DNA of 64,000 nt from Bacteroidales bacterium (GCA_017523725.1 JAFWVY010000014.1:1-64000); one strand, 5' to 3'; positions 25,301 through 33,537 are shown, counted from the stretch's first letter. Notes: generated from the sequence alone by a model not told the origin. Numbers and translations: made by a program.

Positions 25301-25411
25301 GAAGACCCGGGGCTCGCCGTCGGGGAGGTGCTCCCACAGCGGGAGATAGGGATTCTGGGCGCCGGCTGCAAGGGTTATCAGCAGCGTCAGGAGGGAGACG
25401 ATTCTTTTCAT
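22322..25411 (-). CDS. Bifunctional GH43-GH8 xylan-degrading enzyme
   Basis: The 1029-residue exported protein has a signal peptide (MKRIVSLLTLLITLAAGAQ), an N-terminal GH43 five-bladed propeller (about 20-340; EDPDRPGHYRAYIIGSHD, MYAPDLVE, EASSIRQ), a middle carbohydrate-binding-like module and a C-terminal GH8 domain (about 640-1029). The GH8 part has RTEGMSYGLMIA (general acid Glu) and ASDGELYY (Asp), in the pattern of reducing-end xylose-releasing exo-oligoxylanases. The GH43 half would be a beta-xylosidase or arabinofuranosidase, so both ends of xylo-oligosaccharides could be attacked by one protein. Its start overlaps the stop of the preceding gene in an ATGA. It is the last gene of the operon. 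Confidence 0.9.
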   Translation of the reverse strand: MKRIVSLLTLLITLAAGAQNPYLPLWEHLPDGEPRVFEDPDRPGHYRAYIIGSHDVRFGSYCGPDIRAWSAPVEDLSAWRDEGPIFTYQVNGRWDVMYAPDLVEVRLKDGTKKYYLYPHSRGAGREAMVCVGDRPDGPFTPLNLTEDGRRTVNGSIFGFDPSVFVEPVTDPSDPDYATGYRVYGYWGFQRSSAAQIDPETMWSVRPGTEVVPYFIPASSRYGRLNQTPEDAKFAVYEGEDLGDFNFFEASSIRQVGNKYVWVFSGHSGPDYGLPSSNSTLRYAFSDSPMGPWKSGGVLVDSRAVVLGEGGTSLYEGYSGHNTHGSLQLIDGQWYVFYHRAPRGFGYARQPMVAPVTILWDEKPVAEGGKVQIFGYDPYTKDHIRTVKDSNGHEYKGAEVTSEGFSILGLNPFKYYSAGYACFLTNKRSQQDTWDVWDNAMDITDIRSDDIIGYKYFNFNRLGKASLQLFLTPKQVPFKIKVLMDSPYADGIVLGEIAVEAGTGEGAYTLELGKATRKLKEKHAIYLKAEGEAGEGLFDLHGLGFCKKGAPLTRPVPPTVDIQVNGQSVEIPALPTRSTEANGYVSQDIYDIDAPFTEGSTITATAGPGVDIVIDGTTVKCTYKGKTKTFNVHLRPAIPAGQTRNLFSEMGYAEADIEAKLKAVFDEVFRGPDKVYFEVGDDMAYISDIKNHDVRTEGMSYGLMIAVQFGEKEIFDRLWRWSKKYMQHKEGPLEGYFAWSLNTDGTHRAEGPASDGELYYVTALIFASNLWGNAGEINYLAETQHILNASWNKDGTGNIYPFINKEKHLITFTPDGGGTRYTDPSYHLPAFYEVWAKWARDGRADFWRQCAAASREYMHKSVDPDTGLNPDTNNFDGTPMNSGFGGRSKPSFRFDSWRVPMNMALDFTWSGADSEWQTQYANTIQQFFYSKGIDRFVDQYNVDGTDVDFVMAAGNGNMRAQALRHSVGLVATLAAASLAANHPIAKEFVQRLWNSRNVPYEDGYFDAYYDGLLRLFAFMHLSGHYRIIGR

Positions 25412-26847
25412 TTCCGGATGGTTTTGAACTGCCACTTGGAGTTGTCGCTGCCGAAGTCGAACTTGCCCAGCGTGGGCGTGCTGTCGGCGATGGATATCAG
25501 TACGAGTTCCTCGTCGGTGCCGGGCACTTCCTTGGGCATGATGCGGTAGGTGCCGTCGGTGAGCTGGTCGATGCGCCAGAGCTGTTCCGGTGCGCCGGTG
25601 AAGGCTGCTGCCTTGACCTCTTTATCTGCCGTAGCGGTCAGGGCGCGTTCTGTGCCGCGGATGACGATCTTGAAGTATGGACCGCCCAGGTAGCCGCCCG
25701 CCTCGGGTACGGCCTCGATGTCCCACAACTGGTGCGGACGGTTCATGAAGTCGCTGATGCGGATGTTGACGTCGCCTTCAGGCCAGCCGCCCTGTACATC
25801 CTCGAGTTTCTGGTCCTCCAATGCGATGGGGCCCGGGTCCGGACCGCCGCGGCCGCGGCCGGCGTTGAGCCGGACGAAGTCCACCTCGAGTTCCAGTGCG
25901 TAGCCCCGGCGTTCGGAGATGAGCGCATAGGTGCCCTCTTCGAACAGCTCGCCCGCCACCGGCCAGTCGTTAACCCAAAGCAAAGGTCTGATGGCCAGTG
26001 TGCTGCGGCCGCTCAGATCCATGTCGGCCTCCCAGTGGAACGACATTTTCTCCACGCCGTCGGCGATGATCGTATGGCCGAAATGGCCCGCTCCGATGCG
26101 GCGTCCTTCGGCATAGGCCACCATCTTGCCGCCGCCCTTGAGCATGTCGCGGCCCATGTTGTCGAGGAACGGTCCGGTGGCACTGCGCGACCGGCCGCAG
26201 ACAATATTGTACGTGGAATTGACGCCGTCGCAGCAGGTGCCGTGCGTGCCCAGCAGGTAGTACCAGCCGTTATGATACGTCATGGCGGAGGCTTCGCAGT
26301 CGATGGCGACGTTTTTGTCCACTGCGCCGGCCACCCGGCCGCCGGTCTTCGGATCCAGTTCGACCTGGCGGATGAATCCGAAATAGGTGCCGTAGGTGCA
26401 CCAGAGCCGGCCCGTCACCGGATCCAGGAAGAGTCCGATGTCGATGGCGTCGCAGTCTTCGTCCGCCCGGGAAGAAGCCACTTCGACGGGGTCGGAATAG
26501 GCAAAATCGGGCGATTCGGGATCGAGCGTCTTGTTCCACATGGTGAGGATGCGGCCTGCGTGGCCGCCGCCAAGACCGCCGCCGGTGGCACTGTAGCCTA
26601 CCAGATAGCGGTCGCCGATCTTTACGGCGTCGGGTGCGGCGCCCGAATGGGGCCGGACGGCGCCGCTGTGCCAGTTCCATCCGTCTTCGGACATCAGACC
26701 GTCCACGCCGGTGCCGAAGGTGAAATATTTTCCGTTACTTTCCATGATCGTCGAAGGATCGTGGATGTACGGTGAACCCACCTGGGCCGTGGCGGCCGAG
26801 GCGGTGAGTACGAGTGCAATGGATAATGCGGATATGCGGGTTTTCAT
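25408..26847 (-). CDS. GH43 arabinanase-like enzyme with ricin-type C-terminus
   Basis: The 479-residue protein has a signal peptide (to TAQVG) and a GH43 propeller with PYIHDPSTI (catalytic Asp), WAPDAVK-like APDAVKIG, CEASAM (Glu) and NIVCGRSRSATGPF, a segment typical of endo-1,5-alpha-L-arabinanases. The last 120 residues have three QxW-like motifs (HQLWDI, EQLWRI, SKWQF), which suggests a ricin-type beta-trefoil sugar-binding domain. It starts 1 base after the preceding gene and overlaps the next by 4 bases. A longer start at 26895 would precede the signal peptide and is rejected. Confidence 0.88.
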   Translation of the reverse strand: MKTRISALSIALVLTASAATAQVGSPYIHDPSTIMESNGKYFTFGTGVDGLMSEDGWNWHSGAVRPHSGAAPDAVKIGDRYLVGYSATGGGLGGGHAGRILTMWNKTLDPESPDFAYSDPVEVASSRADEDCDAIDIGLFLDPVTGRLWCTYGTYFGFIRQVELDPKTGGRVAGAVDKNVAIDCEASAMTYHNGWYYLLGTHGTCCDGVNSTYNIVCGRSRSATGPFLDNMGRDMLKGGGKMVAYAEGRRIGAGHFGHTIIADGVEKMSFHWEADMDLSGRSTLAIRPLLWVNDWPVAGELFEEGTYALISERRGYALELEVDFVRLNAGRGRGGPDPGPIALEDQKLEDVQGGWPEGDVNIRISDFMNRPHQLWDIEAVPEAGGYLGGPYFKIVIRGTERALTATADKEVKAAAFTGAPEQLWRIDQLTDGTYRIMPKEVPGTDEELVLISIADSTPTLGKFDFGSDNSKWQFKTIRK

Positions 26848-26848
26848 C

Positions 26849-27655
26849 TTACTTGCTGTAAATTTTGATATTTCTGACCGGATTGCCGGCTTCATCGACG
26901 AAACGTATGCAGCAGTCGCTCATGCCGGGGCCGTTGATGACAGCGCCCCAGATAATGTTTCTGCCTTTCTTCAGCGTCAGGCGGCGCGACATGCAGTCGT
27001 CCATGACCATGCGCCGGTCGGACGACATGATCAGCACCTCCTCGCCGTTGAGCCACCACATGGATCCGGCGTTGGATCCGGCTGCCAGCCGGACATTCGG
27101 GATATCCTCCTCGCATTCGACGGCCGTGGCCAGCCAGAACAGGACGCCATAGACATCCTTCTGCAGCCCGGATGCAAACCGGAATAGTTTGACATTGAAA
27201 AGCTTGCTGTCGAGCGCATGCCATTGCAGTGTCCGGGTTTCCTGCTGCGGTGCAGGAGGCTGTGCCTGTGCCTGCGGTTGTGCGCCCGGCATGCCCCACA
27301 TCATCGGGGCGGCCGGTGTAACGGTGATGGTCACCTTGGCCTTCTGGCCGTCTTTCGGAAGCGCACCGAGCTGGCCTTTGAAATAGGACGTGCCGAACGC
27401 ATCGCGCAGATAGCTGTCGGTGAAGACCGTATTGGAACGGTTGGGTTTGGGAATGGGTTCCAGGATGAGCCACCGGCGGATGAATCCCTCCGCGTCCGGT
27501 TCGGCGGCGCCGGCGGCGGCCGGTTCGAAATACTCCTCGAGTTTCGGGGAATCGGGCATCTGGCCCGGCATGGCGCTTGCCTGCCTCATGCCTCCGGGCT
27601 GGCCGGATGCGAGGACGGGCAGCAGCAACGCAAGCATCAGAAATGATTTCTTCAT
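26849..27655 (-). CDS. Secreted jelly-roll protein of the arabinoxylan operon
   Basis: The 268-residue protein has a signal peptide (MKKSFLMLALLLPVLASGQ) and Pro/Ala/Gln-rich low-complexity stretches near residues 20 and 125. The core resembles galactose-binding-like jelly rolls (AAGSNAGSMWWLNGEEV, LTLKKGRNIIWG). Similar proteins occur in Bacteroides xylan loci, where they are sometimes labelled acetylxylan esterase; I see no GxSxG or SGNH motif, so a binding role is more likely than catalysis. It lies between two GH43 genes in the same operon. Confidence 0.7.
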   Translation of the reverse strand: MKKSFLMLALLLPVLASGQPGGMRQASAMPGQMPDSPKLEEYFEPAAAGAAEPDAEGFIRRWLILEPIPKPNRSNTVFTDSYLRDAFGTSYFKGQLGALPKDGQKAKVTITVTPAAPMMWGMPGAQPQAQAQPPAPQQETRTLQWHALDSKLFNVKLFRFASGLQKDVYGVLFWLATAVECEEDIPNVRLAAGSNAGSMWWLNGEEVLIMSSDRRMVMDDCMSRRLTLKKGRNIIWGAVINGPGMSDCCIRFVDEAGNPVRNIKIYSK

Positions 27656-27728
27656 ATGCATGTTATTGAATGGTTGTCATTGAAGGGGAGTCCCTCCGCC
27701 ATGCGGGACGGCAGGGACGTTTCGTTTA

Positions 27729-29054
27729 TTATTTCTTGCCGCCGAAGATCACGCGGTCCAGATCCACCGAGCCGCCGGTCAGTTCGAAGGCGAGGTCTTG
27801 CACACCGGCGATTTTGCCTTTGACAGGCATTGTGAAGTCGGTCCATTCTCCGGTCTGTCCGGGGACGGTGATCTCGCCGATGGTCTTGTCGCCGACCTTG
27901 ACGCGCAGGCTGCCACCCGAAGAGGAGCGCATGCGCAGGGTCATCTTCTTCGCTTTTACGCCGTTGAAATCAACATCGTCATAAGTCGAGCGCGCCTGTC
28001 CGGCGTAACGGATGAACCATCCGTCGAAGCGCCGGTCCGGATTCACGAATTCGAGCGTCGCATTCTCCGCGGTGCTGTAGCGGTCCACTTCGACAAACCG
28101 GTCTGCACGGCTCAGTCCCACGCCACGCCAGGTGGGAACCACCTGCTGGATGGTGCCGTCGGGATTGAAGGTCACCCGGTCGATGCGGGCCGAGCGGTTC
28201 TTGTCGAAATCGGGCGAATAATCGTTGTGGTGGTAGAACAGATACCATTCGCCGTTGAACTGGACGAACGAATGGTGGTTGGTCCAGCATCCGACGGGCG
28301 ATTCCGGCATGATGACGCCCTTGTATTCGTACGGTCCGAGCGGTTGGTCGCTCATGGCATAGACCAGCGCTTCGGGACTGTTGTTCGCGCCGTCGAACTG
28401 GTAAGGATAGGTCAGGTAGAATTTGCCGTTGCGCTCGAAGGCGAACGGGCCTTCCTTGAAACCGGCGGGCAGGCCTGCCGCGAGATCGACCGACTGACCT
28501 TCGATTTCGAGCATGTTCTCCTTGAGTTTCGCGGCCCGCAGTCCGCCGCCCGACCAGATCAGGTAAGCATCGCCATTGCTGCACTGCAGTACGCACGGAT
28601 CGATGCCGCCTACGCCGGCCACTTGCTGCTCCTGCGGCACATAGGGACCTTCTGGTTTGTCGGCCACGGCCACGCCCACGGCAAAACCGCCCCGGCTGTT
28701 CTTGGGCGCATCAGGGAAATAGAAATAATACTTGCCATTCTTCTCCACGCAGTCGGGCGCCCACATGGAATAGGCGGCCGGGTTGCCCCACGGTACGTCT
28801 TCCTGCTTCAGGATCACGCCGTGGTCGGTCCAGTCGACCAGGTTGTCCGAAGAAAAAACATGGTAGTCTTCCATGCAAAACCAGTCGAGCCCGCGCGGGT
28901 TCTTTTCGGAACGGATGTCATGGGAGGCAAAGAGATATACTTTGCCGTTGAACACGCGTGCGGTGGGGTCTGCCGTGAACTGATCATGAATGATGGGGTT
29001 CTGGGCGGCACATATCCCGGAGATGAGCAGTAAGATAAAAGATAGTCTTCTCAT
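27729..29054 (-). CDS. GH43 beta-xylosidase/arabinofuranosidase with CBM6-like domain
   Basis: The 441-residue protein has a signal peptide (MRRLSFILLLISGICAAQ) and a GH43 propeller with FTADPTARVF (Asp base), MWAPDCVEK, KEGPFAFER (acid Glu) and WTNHHSF, as in GH43 subfamily 1 xylosidases. The last 125 residues (AENATLEF to the end) have CBM6-like strands with RYAGQARSTYDDVDF. It is the first gene of the leftward operon, with a good -7 box 35 bases upstream. The frame is open for another 580 bases upstream, but that is non-coding promoter DNA. Confidence 0.9.
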   Translation of the reverse strand: MRRLSFILLLISGICAAQNPIIHDQFTADPTARVFNGKVYLFASHDIRSEKNPRGLDWFCMEDYHVFSSDNLVDWTDHGVILKQEDVPWGNPAAYSMWAPDCVEKNGKYYFYFPDAPKNSRGGFAVGVAVADKPEGPYVPQEQQVAGVGGIDPCVLQCSNGDAYLIWSGGGLRAAKLKENMLEIEGQSVDLAAGLPAGFKEGPFAFERNGKFYLTYPYQFDGANNSPEALVYAMSDQPLGPYEYKGVIMPESPVGCWTNHHSFVQFNGEWYLFYHHNDYSPDFDKNRSARIDRVTFNPDGTIQQVVPTWRGVGLSRADRFVEVDRYSTAENATLEFVNPDRRFDGWFIRYAGQARSTYDDVDFNGVKAKKMTLRMRSSSGGSLRVKVGDKTIGEITVPGQTGEWTDFTMPVKGKIAGVQDLAFELTGGSVDLDRVIFGGKK

Positions 29055-29088
29055 AAACAAGCAATTAAATAAAGTAATGTGAGTAGGA

Positions 29089-29096
29089 CAAATATA
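29089..29096 (-). promoter_or_regulatory. Promoter -7 box of the arabinoxylan operon
   Basis: Leftward it is TATATTTG, matching TAnnTTTG, 34 bases before the GH43 start at 29054. Confidence 0.6.
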
Positions 29097-29253
29097 AGTA
29101 TATATATGTTCTGTCTTTCGGACAATCTGTGTTTTTTGCATCATAATGCCCCGATTAGTGCCTCCTGCACGTGCGGGTGGATCTTTTTTCCGGCATTTCA
29201 AGAGTCCTTTGACAATATTCCAGGGGCCGGTATGCCCCGGTGCATAGGGCCCA

Positions 29254-29353
29254 TCCGTAACGCAGGGGACACCTTTCGTCCCAGCTGCCTCTTTCCTGTC
29301 TGTCTCATTCGTAACAAACGCGTCCCGTTCGTCACCGCCGGCGTTCCATTCGT
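29254..29353 (+). repeat. 21-bp-spaced TTCGT direct repeats (candidate operator array)
   Basis: The core TTCGT (first copy TCCGT) followed by AAC, CAC or CCC begins at 29254, 29275, 29308, 29328 and 29349. Spacings are 21, 33, 20 and 21. The array ends about 25 bases before the -33 region of the ACP-ligase promoter. Paired 9-bp direct repeats 12 bases apart, giving a 21-base period, are the known layout of LytTR-regulator sites, and a LytTR gene lies in the cluster. Confidence 0.6.
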
Positions 29354-29396
29354 CCCAGACGGCGTGCCGGCGTGGATTTCCGCTGATTTGCGCCGT

Positions 29397-29404
29397 TACC
29401 TTTG
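29397..29404 (+). promoter_or_regulatory. Promoter -7 box of the ACP-ligase gene
   Basis: TACCTTTG matches TAnnTTTG, 26 bases before the ATG at 29431. TTTC at 29377-29380 is a possible -33 element at 20-base spacing. Confidence 0.6.
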
Positions 29405-29430
29405 CGCCGCAAACCACAACATGCATCTGT

Positions 29431-31404
29431 ATGAACACGAAAACAAACAACCGTCTTATCGAAGAAAAAGTCATCGGCCTCGTGGCTTCGACTTTTGGTG
29501 TCTCCACCGGTGAAGTCCAGCCGAAGTCCCATCTTGCCGATGATTTCGATGCCGATTCCATGGAACATGTGGCGCTGATGCTGGCTGTCGAGAAGGCTTT
29601 CGGCATCACCATTCCGGACGCCGATGCCAATCGCATGAAAACGGTCGGTGACCTTGTTAAATATGTCCAACAATCAGCCGGGAAACCGGATCTGAATAAA
29701 TCATCAGAAAAAACCGAAAAAGAAATGAATATGGAAAAAGAGAAGAAAGAATTGACCTATGAAAGCTTGATCAAGCTTTTTGAACGTTCGGTGAAGACCC
29801 GCTGGAGCTATCCGGCCGTCAGCGATTACAAAATCTCTGAGGAGTCGTACGGCCAGCTTGCTGAGAAAATAGAAAAACTGCATATCCTCTGGGAGACCGC
29901 CGGCTTGAACAAAGGTGACAAGATTGCCATCAACGCCCGTAGCAGCAGCCGTTGGATTGAGGTGTTCATGGCGGCCCTCACGGGTGGTTATGTCTCGGTC
30001 GAACTGTTCAACGGGTTCCGTCCCGCCGATGTGCAGCAGCTGGTGAACAATTCCGACAGCCGGATGCTTTACACCGAGAAAGAGATTTTCGCAGGCATGG
30101 ATTTCGAGGCCATGCCCGAGGTCGTCGCCGTGGTGGACATGCACACGATGGAAGTGCTGGCTTCGCGGAACGGCTTTGCGAAGGCGCTCGAAGATGCTGA
30201 CCGCATTTTTGCGCAGCGCCATCCCGACGGTCTGACGGCGGCTGACATCCAGTATGAAAGTTTCGGCATGGATGACGTCTGCGCCATCATGTACACATCG
30301 GGTTCGACGGGCAATCCCAAAGGCGTCATGCTGACGGTGCGGAACTTCAGCTGGAATGTCTATGAGATTCCGGCCTACATGTTCCCGTATCTTCCCAACG
30401 AAACCTATACCAGTGTACTGCCGTATGCGCATATCTTCGGTCTGACTTGCGATGTACTCATCCCCATGTGCATGGGCATGCATGTCGTCGTCCTCGGCCG
30501 CCCGCCCATTCCGTCCAATGTCAAGGAAATCATGCAGGACTACCGTCCGCGTATTTTCCTGGCTGTGCCGCTTATCCTCAGCAAGTTTGTCGAATATGCC
30601 GTCGGTGCCGAAATCAAGAGCGAAGAAGGCCGCAAGAAACTGGCCGACTACCAGCATCATCCAGAATTCTGCAACATGCTGAGAGATAAAGTTCTGTCAA
30701 CGCTCGGCGGACGTATCGAAGCGTTTGCCACGGGCGGTGCCGCCATCCCGGCCGATATCGAGGCGCTGCTGGCTTTCCAGATCAACATGCCCTTCCTGAC
30801 CGGTTACGGCTTGACAGAGTGTGCTCCGGTTATCTCCGCAGGACATGTCGGCAAGTATAAAAGTAAATCGTGCGGTGAGGTGGCGCCCGACCTTCAGGTG
30901 CGGATTGCCTCGGCCGACCCGTCCCAGATTCCGGGCGAGGTGCAGATCAAGGGCGACAACGTATTCGCCGGATATTACAAGAATCCCGAAGCGACGAAGG
31001 CTGTGTTCACCGAGGACGGCTGGTTCCGTACGGGCGACATGGGTACCATGGACGAAGACACGACGCTGTTTCTGACCGGTCGGTGCAAGAACATGCTGCT
31101 CTCGTCCAACGGACAGAATATTTTCCCGGAGGAAATCGAGGTGGTGCTCAATACGCTGCCCTATGTGGCCGAGTCGCTGATCGTGCAGCGCGGCAATATC
31201 CTCCACGCCCTTATCGTGGTCGATTCCAACCGGGCGGCTGCCGATAACCTGGATGCCTCGTCCCTCCAGAATGTCATGGAAGGCAACATCCGGAAGCTCA
31301 ACAGCTGCATCCCGAAATATTCCGCCGTCGGCACGTTCGAGTTGCGTGTTGATCCGTTCTCGAAGACGCCCAAGGGGAGTATCCGCAGATTTATGTACTC
31401 TTAA
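29431..31404 (+). CDS. Acyl carrier protein fused to an acyl-CoA/ACP synthetase
   Basis: The 657-residue frame has an N-terminal ACP domain (1-80) with DADSMEHV, so S43 can carry phosphopantetheine. A charged linker (about 81-110) follows, then a complete adenylate-forming ligase with YTSGSTGNPKG, GYGLTE, GWFRTGDMG and a C-terminal KTPKGSIRR lysine segment. Long-chain ligases of this kind activate fatty acids to acyl-AMP and pass them to a thiol; here the thiol donor may be the attached ACP. Internal ATGs at 29725 and 29731 could also yield a free ligase. It is first in the rightward cluster, with a LytTR gene convergent to it, overlapping by 14 bases. Confidence 0.9.
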   Translation: MNTKTNNRLIEEKVIGLVASTFGVSTGEVQPKSHLADDFDADSMEHVALMLAVEKAFGITIPDADANRMKTVGDLVKYVQQSAGKPDLNKSSEKTEKEMNMEKEKKELTYESLIKLFERSVKTRWSYPAVSDYKISEESYGQLAEKIEKLHILWETAGLNKGDKIAINARSSSRWIEVFMAALTGGYVSVELFNGFRPADVQQLVNNSDSRMLYTEKEIFAGMDFEAMPEVVAVVDMHTMEVLASRNGFAKALEDADRIFAQRHPDGLTAADIQYESFGMDDVCAIMYTSGSTGNPKGVMLTVRNFSWNVYEIPAYMFPYLPNETYTSVLPYAHIFGLTCDVLIPMCMGMHVVVLGRPPIPSNVKEIMQDYRPRIFLAVPLILSKFVEYAVGAEIKSEEGRKKLADYQHHPEFCNMLRDKVLSTLGGRIEAFATGGAAIPADIEALLAFQINMPFLTGYGLTECAPVISAGHVGKYKSKSCGEVAPDLQVRIASADPSQIPGEVQIKGDNVFAGYYKNPEATKAVFTEDGWFRTGDMGTMDEDTTLFLTGRCKNMLLSSNGQNIFPEEIEVVLNTLPYVAESLIVQRGNILHALIVVDSNRAAADNLDASSLQNVMEGNIRKLNSCIPKYSAVGTFELRVDPFSKTPKGSIRRFMYS

Positions 31405-32251
31405 TGATTTTTCCTGGAACGACAGCTTCCAAAAGTTCTTTGTAATAACTCCTGGAAACGGGAATCTTCGTGCCGTCAGCGTCATCCAGCAGGATGGTGG
31501 CCCGTCCCTTGCTGTGCTTGAGTATCTTGATGCGGTCGATGTTGACCAGATACGACCGGTGGCACCGGATGATGCCGGTGCCCCGCAGCATCTCCTCCAT
31601 TTCGGCGGTGCTGTTGCGTAGCAGGTAACTTTCGAACTTGTCGCCGGAGAGGTAATGGATGCTGACATAGTTCTCCTGAGCCTCCACGTAGAAGATGTCT
31701 TTGCGGGCGGCGGATAGCCGGAGCACACCTGAACTGTCATACAGGCTGAGCATCGGATCCTTGTCGGCCGGTGTCGCCTGGGGCGCGATCTGCAGTCGGA
31801 GCCTGTCCACCTCCTCCTGGGCATCTTTCTTCTCTGCATAGAGCAGGGTGATGACGAACGGGAGAGCCAATATCAGGGCGACGCACAGCATCGTGCGGAC
31901 GAACAGTTCGGACAGCCCTGAATGGCTGGAATAGCCGAGCGCGGCCGTAAAGGCGAGATAGATGACGGCGATGCCTGCGAATTCGAGCAGCAGCCAGATC
32001 CAGAGGGCCGGCATGTCGATGCGGCGGGTCCGGGCCTCACGGAGGAACAGTTCCTTGCTCAGCAGCAGCATCCCCACGCAGCAGGCGTAGAAGGCGATGG
32101 TGAAGAGGCAGAGGCGGAGGGGCCGGAACGAAAACCAGAAGGTTTGAGAGAACGGTTGGTATAGAGAAAGGAAAACGATAGAGAACAAGATGTTAAACAC
32201 AACCGTCTTCCGAAGGAATTTTTTCTTGAAGAAGCGTTTGGGAACGTTCAT
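31391..32251 (-). CDS. Membrane-bound LytTR transcriptional regulator
   Basis: The 286-residue protein has four hydrophobic helices in the first 150 residues, a short coiled segment, then a LytTR DNA-binding domain (about 175-275) with DIFYVEAQENYVSIHY, RCHRSYLVNIDRI and PVSRSYYKELLE. It has no receiver domain, so it probably senses a membrane or lipid signal directly. It lies inside the lipid cluster: convergent with the ACP-ligase gene and divergent from the ketosynthase gene. The ATG at 32251 is used because the earlier one at 32290 is beyond its -7 box. Confidence 0.9.
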   Translation of the reverse strand: MNVPKRFFKKKFLRKTVVFNILFSIVFLSLYQPFSQTFWFSFRPLRLCLFTIAFYACCVGMLLLSKELFLREARTRRIDMPALWIWLLLEFAGIAVIYLAFTAALGYSSHSGLSELFVRTMLCVALILALPFVITLLYAEKKDAQEEVDRLRLQIAPQATPADKDPMLSLYDSSGVLRLSAARKDIFYVEAQENYVSIHYLSGDKFESYLLRNSTAEMEEMLRGTGIIRCHRSYLVNIDRIKILKHSKGRATILLDDADGTKIPVSRSYYKELLEAVVPGKIIKST

Positions 32252-32267
32252 TGTTAAAAATTTCAGA

Positions 32268-32275
32268 CAAAGGTA
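32268..32275 (-). promoter_or_regulatory. Promoter -7 box of the LytTR regulator
   Basis: Leftward it is TACCTTTG, matching TAnnTTTG, 16 bases before the ATG at 32251 and 8 bases from the divergent ketosynthase ATG. Confidence 0.6.
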
Positions 32276-32283
32276 GCAAATAA

Positions 32284-33537
32284 ATGACAAACAACAGAAG
32301 AGTAGTCGTAACCGGACTGGGCGCCGTATCGCCCGTGGGGAATTCTGTCCCCGAATTCTGGAAGGCCGTCTGCAGTGGCCGCAGTGGCATTGATTATATC
32401 CGTGGATTCGAAGGCGAAGAACTGCCGGCCAAGGTGGCCGGGCAGGTGAAGGACTTCGATCCGGCCGGTGCCGGACTTTCGACGTCCGACATCCGTCATT
32501 ACGACCGGTTCAGCCAGTTCGCTGTCGCAGCGACGCTCGAAGCCGTGCGCCAGGCCGGACTCCATAGCGGGGAGAATATCGCCCCGGAACGTCTGGGCGT
32601 TTACATCGGGTCCTGCATCGGCGGCATCAGCACCTTCATCGCGCAGACAAAACAATGTCTTGAACGCGGCGCACGGGCCGTATCGCCCTTGTTTGTGCCC
32701 ATGATGATCTCCAATGTAGGCGGCGGCAATGCGGCCATTCACCTGAATGCGCAGGGGCCGTGCCTGGCCATGAATACGGCCTGCGCCACCGGTACCAACA
32801 GCATCGGCGAAGCGTACCTGGCCATCCGGAGCGGCCGTTGCGACGCCATCGTCGCCGGCGGAAGCGAGGCGACGGTGAATCCGCTGGCCTTCGGCGGATT
32901 CGCCAACAGCAAAGCCCTTTCCACGGTCGATAACCCCGAAGAAGCTTCGCTGCCCTTCGATGCGCGGCGCCGCGGATTCGTCATCGGCGAGGGAGCCGGT
33001 GTCATGGTGCTGGAAGAACTGGACCACGCCAAGGCGCGCGGCGCAGACATCATCGCTGAAATCTGCGGTTACGGCCATACCTGTGACGCTTTCCATTACA
33101 CGGCCCCGCGTTCGGACGGTTCCACCACGGCCATAGCCCTTCGCGCATTGCTCGCCGAAGCCGGATACAAACCGGGTGAGGCCTTGTATGTCAATGCGCA
33201 CGGTACAGGTACCATCCTCAACGACAAAGTGGAAACCCTGGCTCTCAAACTGGCCCTCGGCGAGGAGGATGCCCACCGGGCCAGCATCAGCTCCACCAAA
33301 TCGATGACGGGGCATCTGCTCGGTGCGGCCGGCGGTGTCGAAGCCATTGTCGCGGCGCTGGCTGTCCGTCACGGCATCGTGCCGCCGACCATCGGCCTTG
33401 AGCAGCCCGATCCGCTGTGCGATCTCGATTATACACCTCTCCATGCCGTTTCCCGCGACCTCGACCTGGCCGTTTCCAATTCCATGGGATTCGGCGGACA
33501 CAATGCATGCATAGCTTTCAGAAAATATCATGGATAG
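32284..33537 (+). CDS. fabF: Beta-ketoacyl-ACP synthase II (FabF-type)
   Basis: The 417-residue condensing enzyme has the Cys-His-His triad: NTACATGT (C167), VNAHGTGT and STKSMTGHLLGA. It would elongate acyl-ACP with malonyl-ACP by decarboxylative Claisen condensation. The 3' end overlaps the dehydratase start by 8 bases. Whether it is the housekeeping FabF or a pathway-specific paralogue cannot be told from the window; no FabD, FabG or FabH is nearby. Confidence 0.93.
   Translation: MTNNRRVVVTGLGAVSPVGNSVPEFWKAVCSGRSGIDYIRGFEGEELPAKVAGQVKDFDPAGAGLSTSDIRHYDRFSQFAVAATLEAVRQAGLHSGENIAPERLGVYIGSCIGGISTFIAQTKQCLERGARAVSPLFVPMMISNVGGGNAAIHLNAQGPCLAMNTACATGTNSIGEAYLAIRSGRCDAIVAGGSEATVNPLAFGGFANSKALSTVDNPEEASLPFDARRRGFVIGEGAGVMVLEELDHAKARGADIIAEICGYGHTCDAFHYTAPRSDGSTTAIALRALLAEAGYKPGEALYVNAHGTGTILNDKVETLALKLALGEEDAHRASISSTKSMTGHLLGAAGGVEAIVAALAVRHGIVPPTIGLEQPDPLCDLDYTPLHAVSRDLDLAVSNSMGFGGHNACIAFRKYHG

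Larger units (their letters stand above)
29055..29430. other. Divergent control region between the arabinoxylan operon and the FAS-like cluster
   Basis: The 376 bases contain the leftward -7 box, the set of direct repeats and the rightward -7 box listed separately. The stretch from 29097 to about 29250 shows no further motif I can support. Confidence 0.6.

Noticed and set aside
22991..25549. 852-codon open frame antisense to the GH43-GH8 gene
   Set aside because: Same artefact: composition follows the third-codon-position GC bias of the real gene, with no family motif.
29079..29513. 144-codon frame with VPFVTAG/VPFVPDG-like heptads
   Set aside because: The peptide repeats are the translated image of the 21-bp TTCGT array in a promoter region, and the frame runs into the ACP gene in another phase.
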